From the NCBI GenBank assembly GCA_002245135.1, contig NGBS01000398.1, positions 1-21,459 on the forward strand: DNA of 21,459 bases, given 5' to 3'. Below the pieces are notes generated by a model. That model did no database searches. It saw only the letters and a program-made list of their open reading frames with translations, and was not told where the DNA came from. The position numbers and the translations under genes are program-made. The stretch comes from Proteromonas lacertae (taxonomy: Eukaryota; Sar; Bigyra; Opalinata; Proteromonadidae). Positions 21,238 to 21,459 of the stretch are shown piece by piece; the first letter of the stretch is position 1, and every line of letters starts with the position of its first letter.

Positions 21238-21459
21238 ATGAAAAATAAAAAATCGAAAAAAAAGCAAACAGACAGATATATCCTCGTTCTTTTCAGCAGA
21301 AAAGGCAGAAGCAGTGATAGAAGTTATAGATAATGATAAAAGTAAGACGAAAAAATTGAAAATTGAGAAAACTAAGAAAGAAAAGGTAGATCATATCGAA
21401 AAAAGAGTATAATATTGATTAATCAATTACATAGAGAGTTGGATAAATCTATATCTAAG
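21238..21459 (+). CDS. 5' end of a Lys-rich protein with a candidate PCNA-interacting motif
   Basis: The ATG at 21238 begins a Lys-rich stretch (MKNKKSKKK). In a frame one base away, entered after A-rich runs at 21241-21263, the sequence reads QTDISSFFSAEKAEAVIEV and then a Lys/Glu-rich segment up to about 21406. A GTAT donor at 21407 suggests a short intron with an acceptor near 21434-21438. Q-T-D-I-S-S-F-F fits the PIP-box pattern Qxx(I/L/M)xx(F/Y)(F/Y). An N-terminal PIP box followed by a charged, low-complexity stretch is typical of replication and repair proteins such as DNA ligase I, MSH6, RFC1 or UNG. The catalytic part lies outside the window, so I name no product. The frame change between ATG and motif is unresolved: an A-run length error, or a different start. 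Confidence 0.45.

Overview
The window is nuclear DNA from an AT-rich, gene-dense eukaryotic microbe. It uses the standard genetic code: genes end in TAA, TAG or TGA and none of these is needed as a sense codon. The spliceosomal introns are tiny, about 20-45 nt, and almost all begin GTAT and end TAG. A mitochondrial elongation factor G shows that mitochondrial translation is present. I cannot assign the organism more closely than an AT-rich protist.

Left part (1-2.6 kb, + strand): the end of one and two complete copies of a tandem family of small secreted/type I membrane proteins, then an FHA-domain protein with a basic C-terminal region. Next comes a Glo3/ArfGAP2-3-type Arf GTPase-activating protein (2.8-4.4 kb) with seven exons.

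Centre (4747-17465, + strand): the most striking object. Read singly, the repeated ~290-codon reading frames look like a row of small kinase genes. However, every junction is a 31-nt GT-AG intron whose removal joins the frames. The whole 12.7 kb reads as one gene of about 21 exons for a protein of about 4,030 residues. Its order is one kinase domain with catalytic motifs, nine almost identical pseudokinase domains (HRD to HRN, DFG to EFG), a Ser-rich linker, one very divergent pseudokinase, and a ribonuclease-inhibitor-type leucine-rich repeat domain. The pseudokinase part is a head-to-tail array of an 898-bp unit (8.8 copies, 5769-13651), identical including its intron. Each unit adds 867 nt (289 codons) to the mRNA, so copies can be gained or lost without breaking the frame. 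A kinase, pseudokinase scaffold and LRR in one chain suggests a sensor or scaffold, but that role is inference.

Right part (17.6-21.2 kb, - strand): a tail-anchored Qa-type SNARE and mitochondrial EF-G (GFM1 type). Both are well conserved in sequence but carry many one-base disruptions, mostly missing bases. A divergent + strand gene starts at 21238 and runs off the window; its start region holds a candidate PCNA-interacting motif. The density of frame disruptions is far higher here than in the giant gene, which suggests uneven sequence quality, though other explanations are listed.
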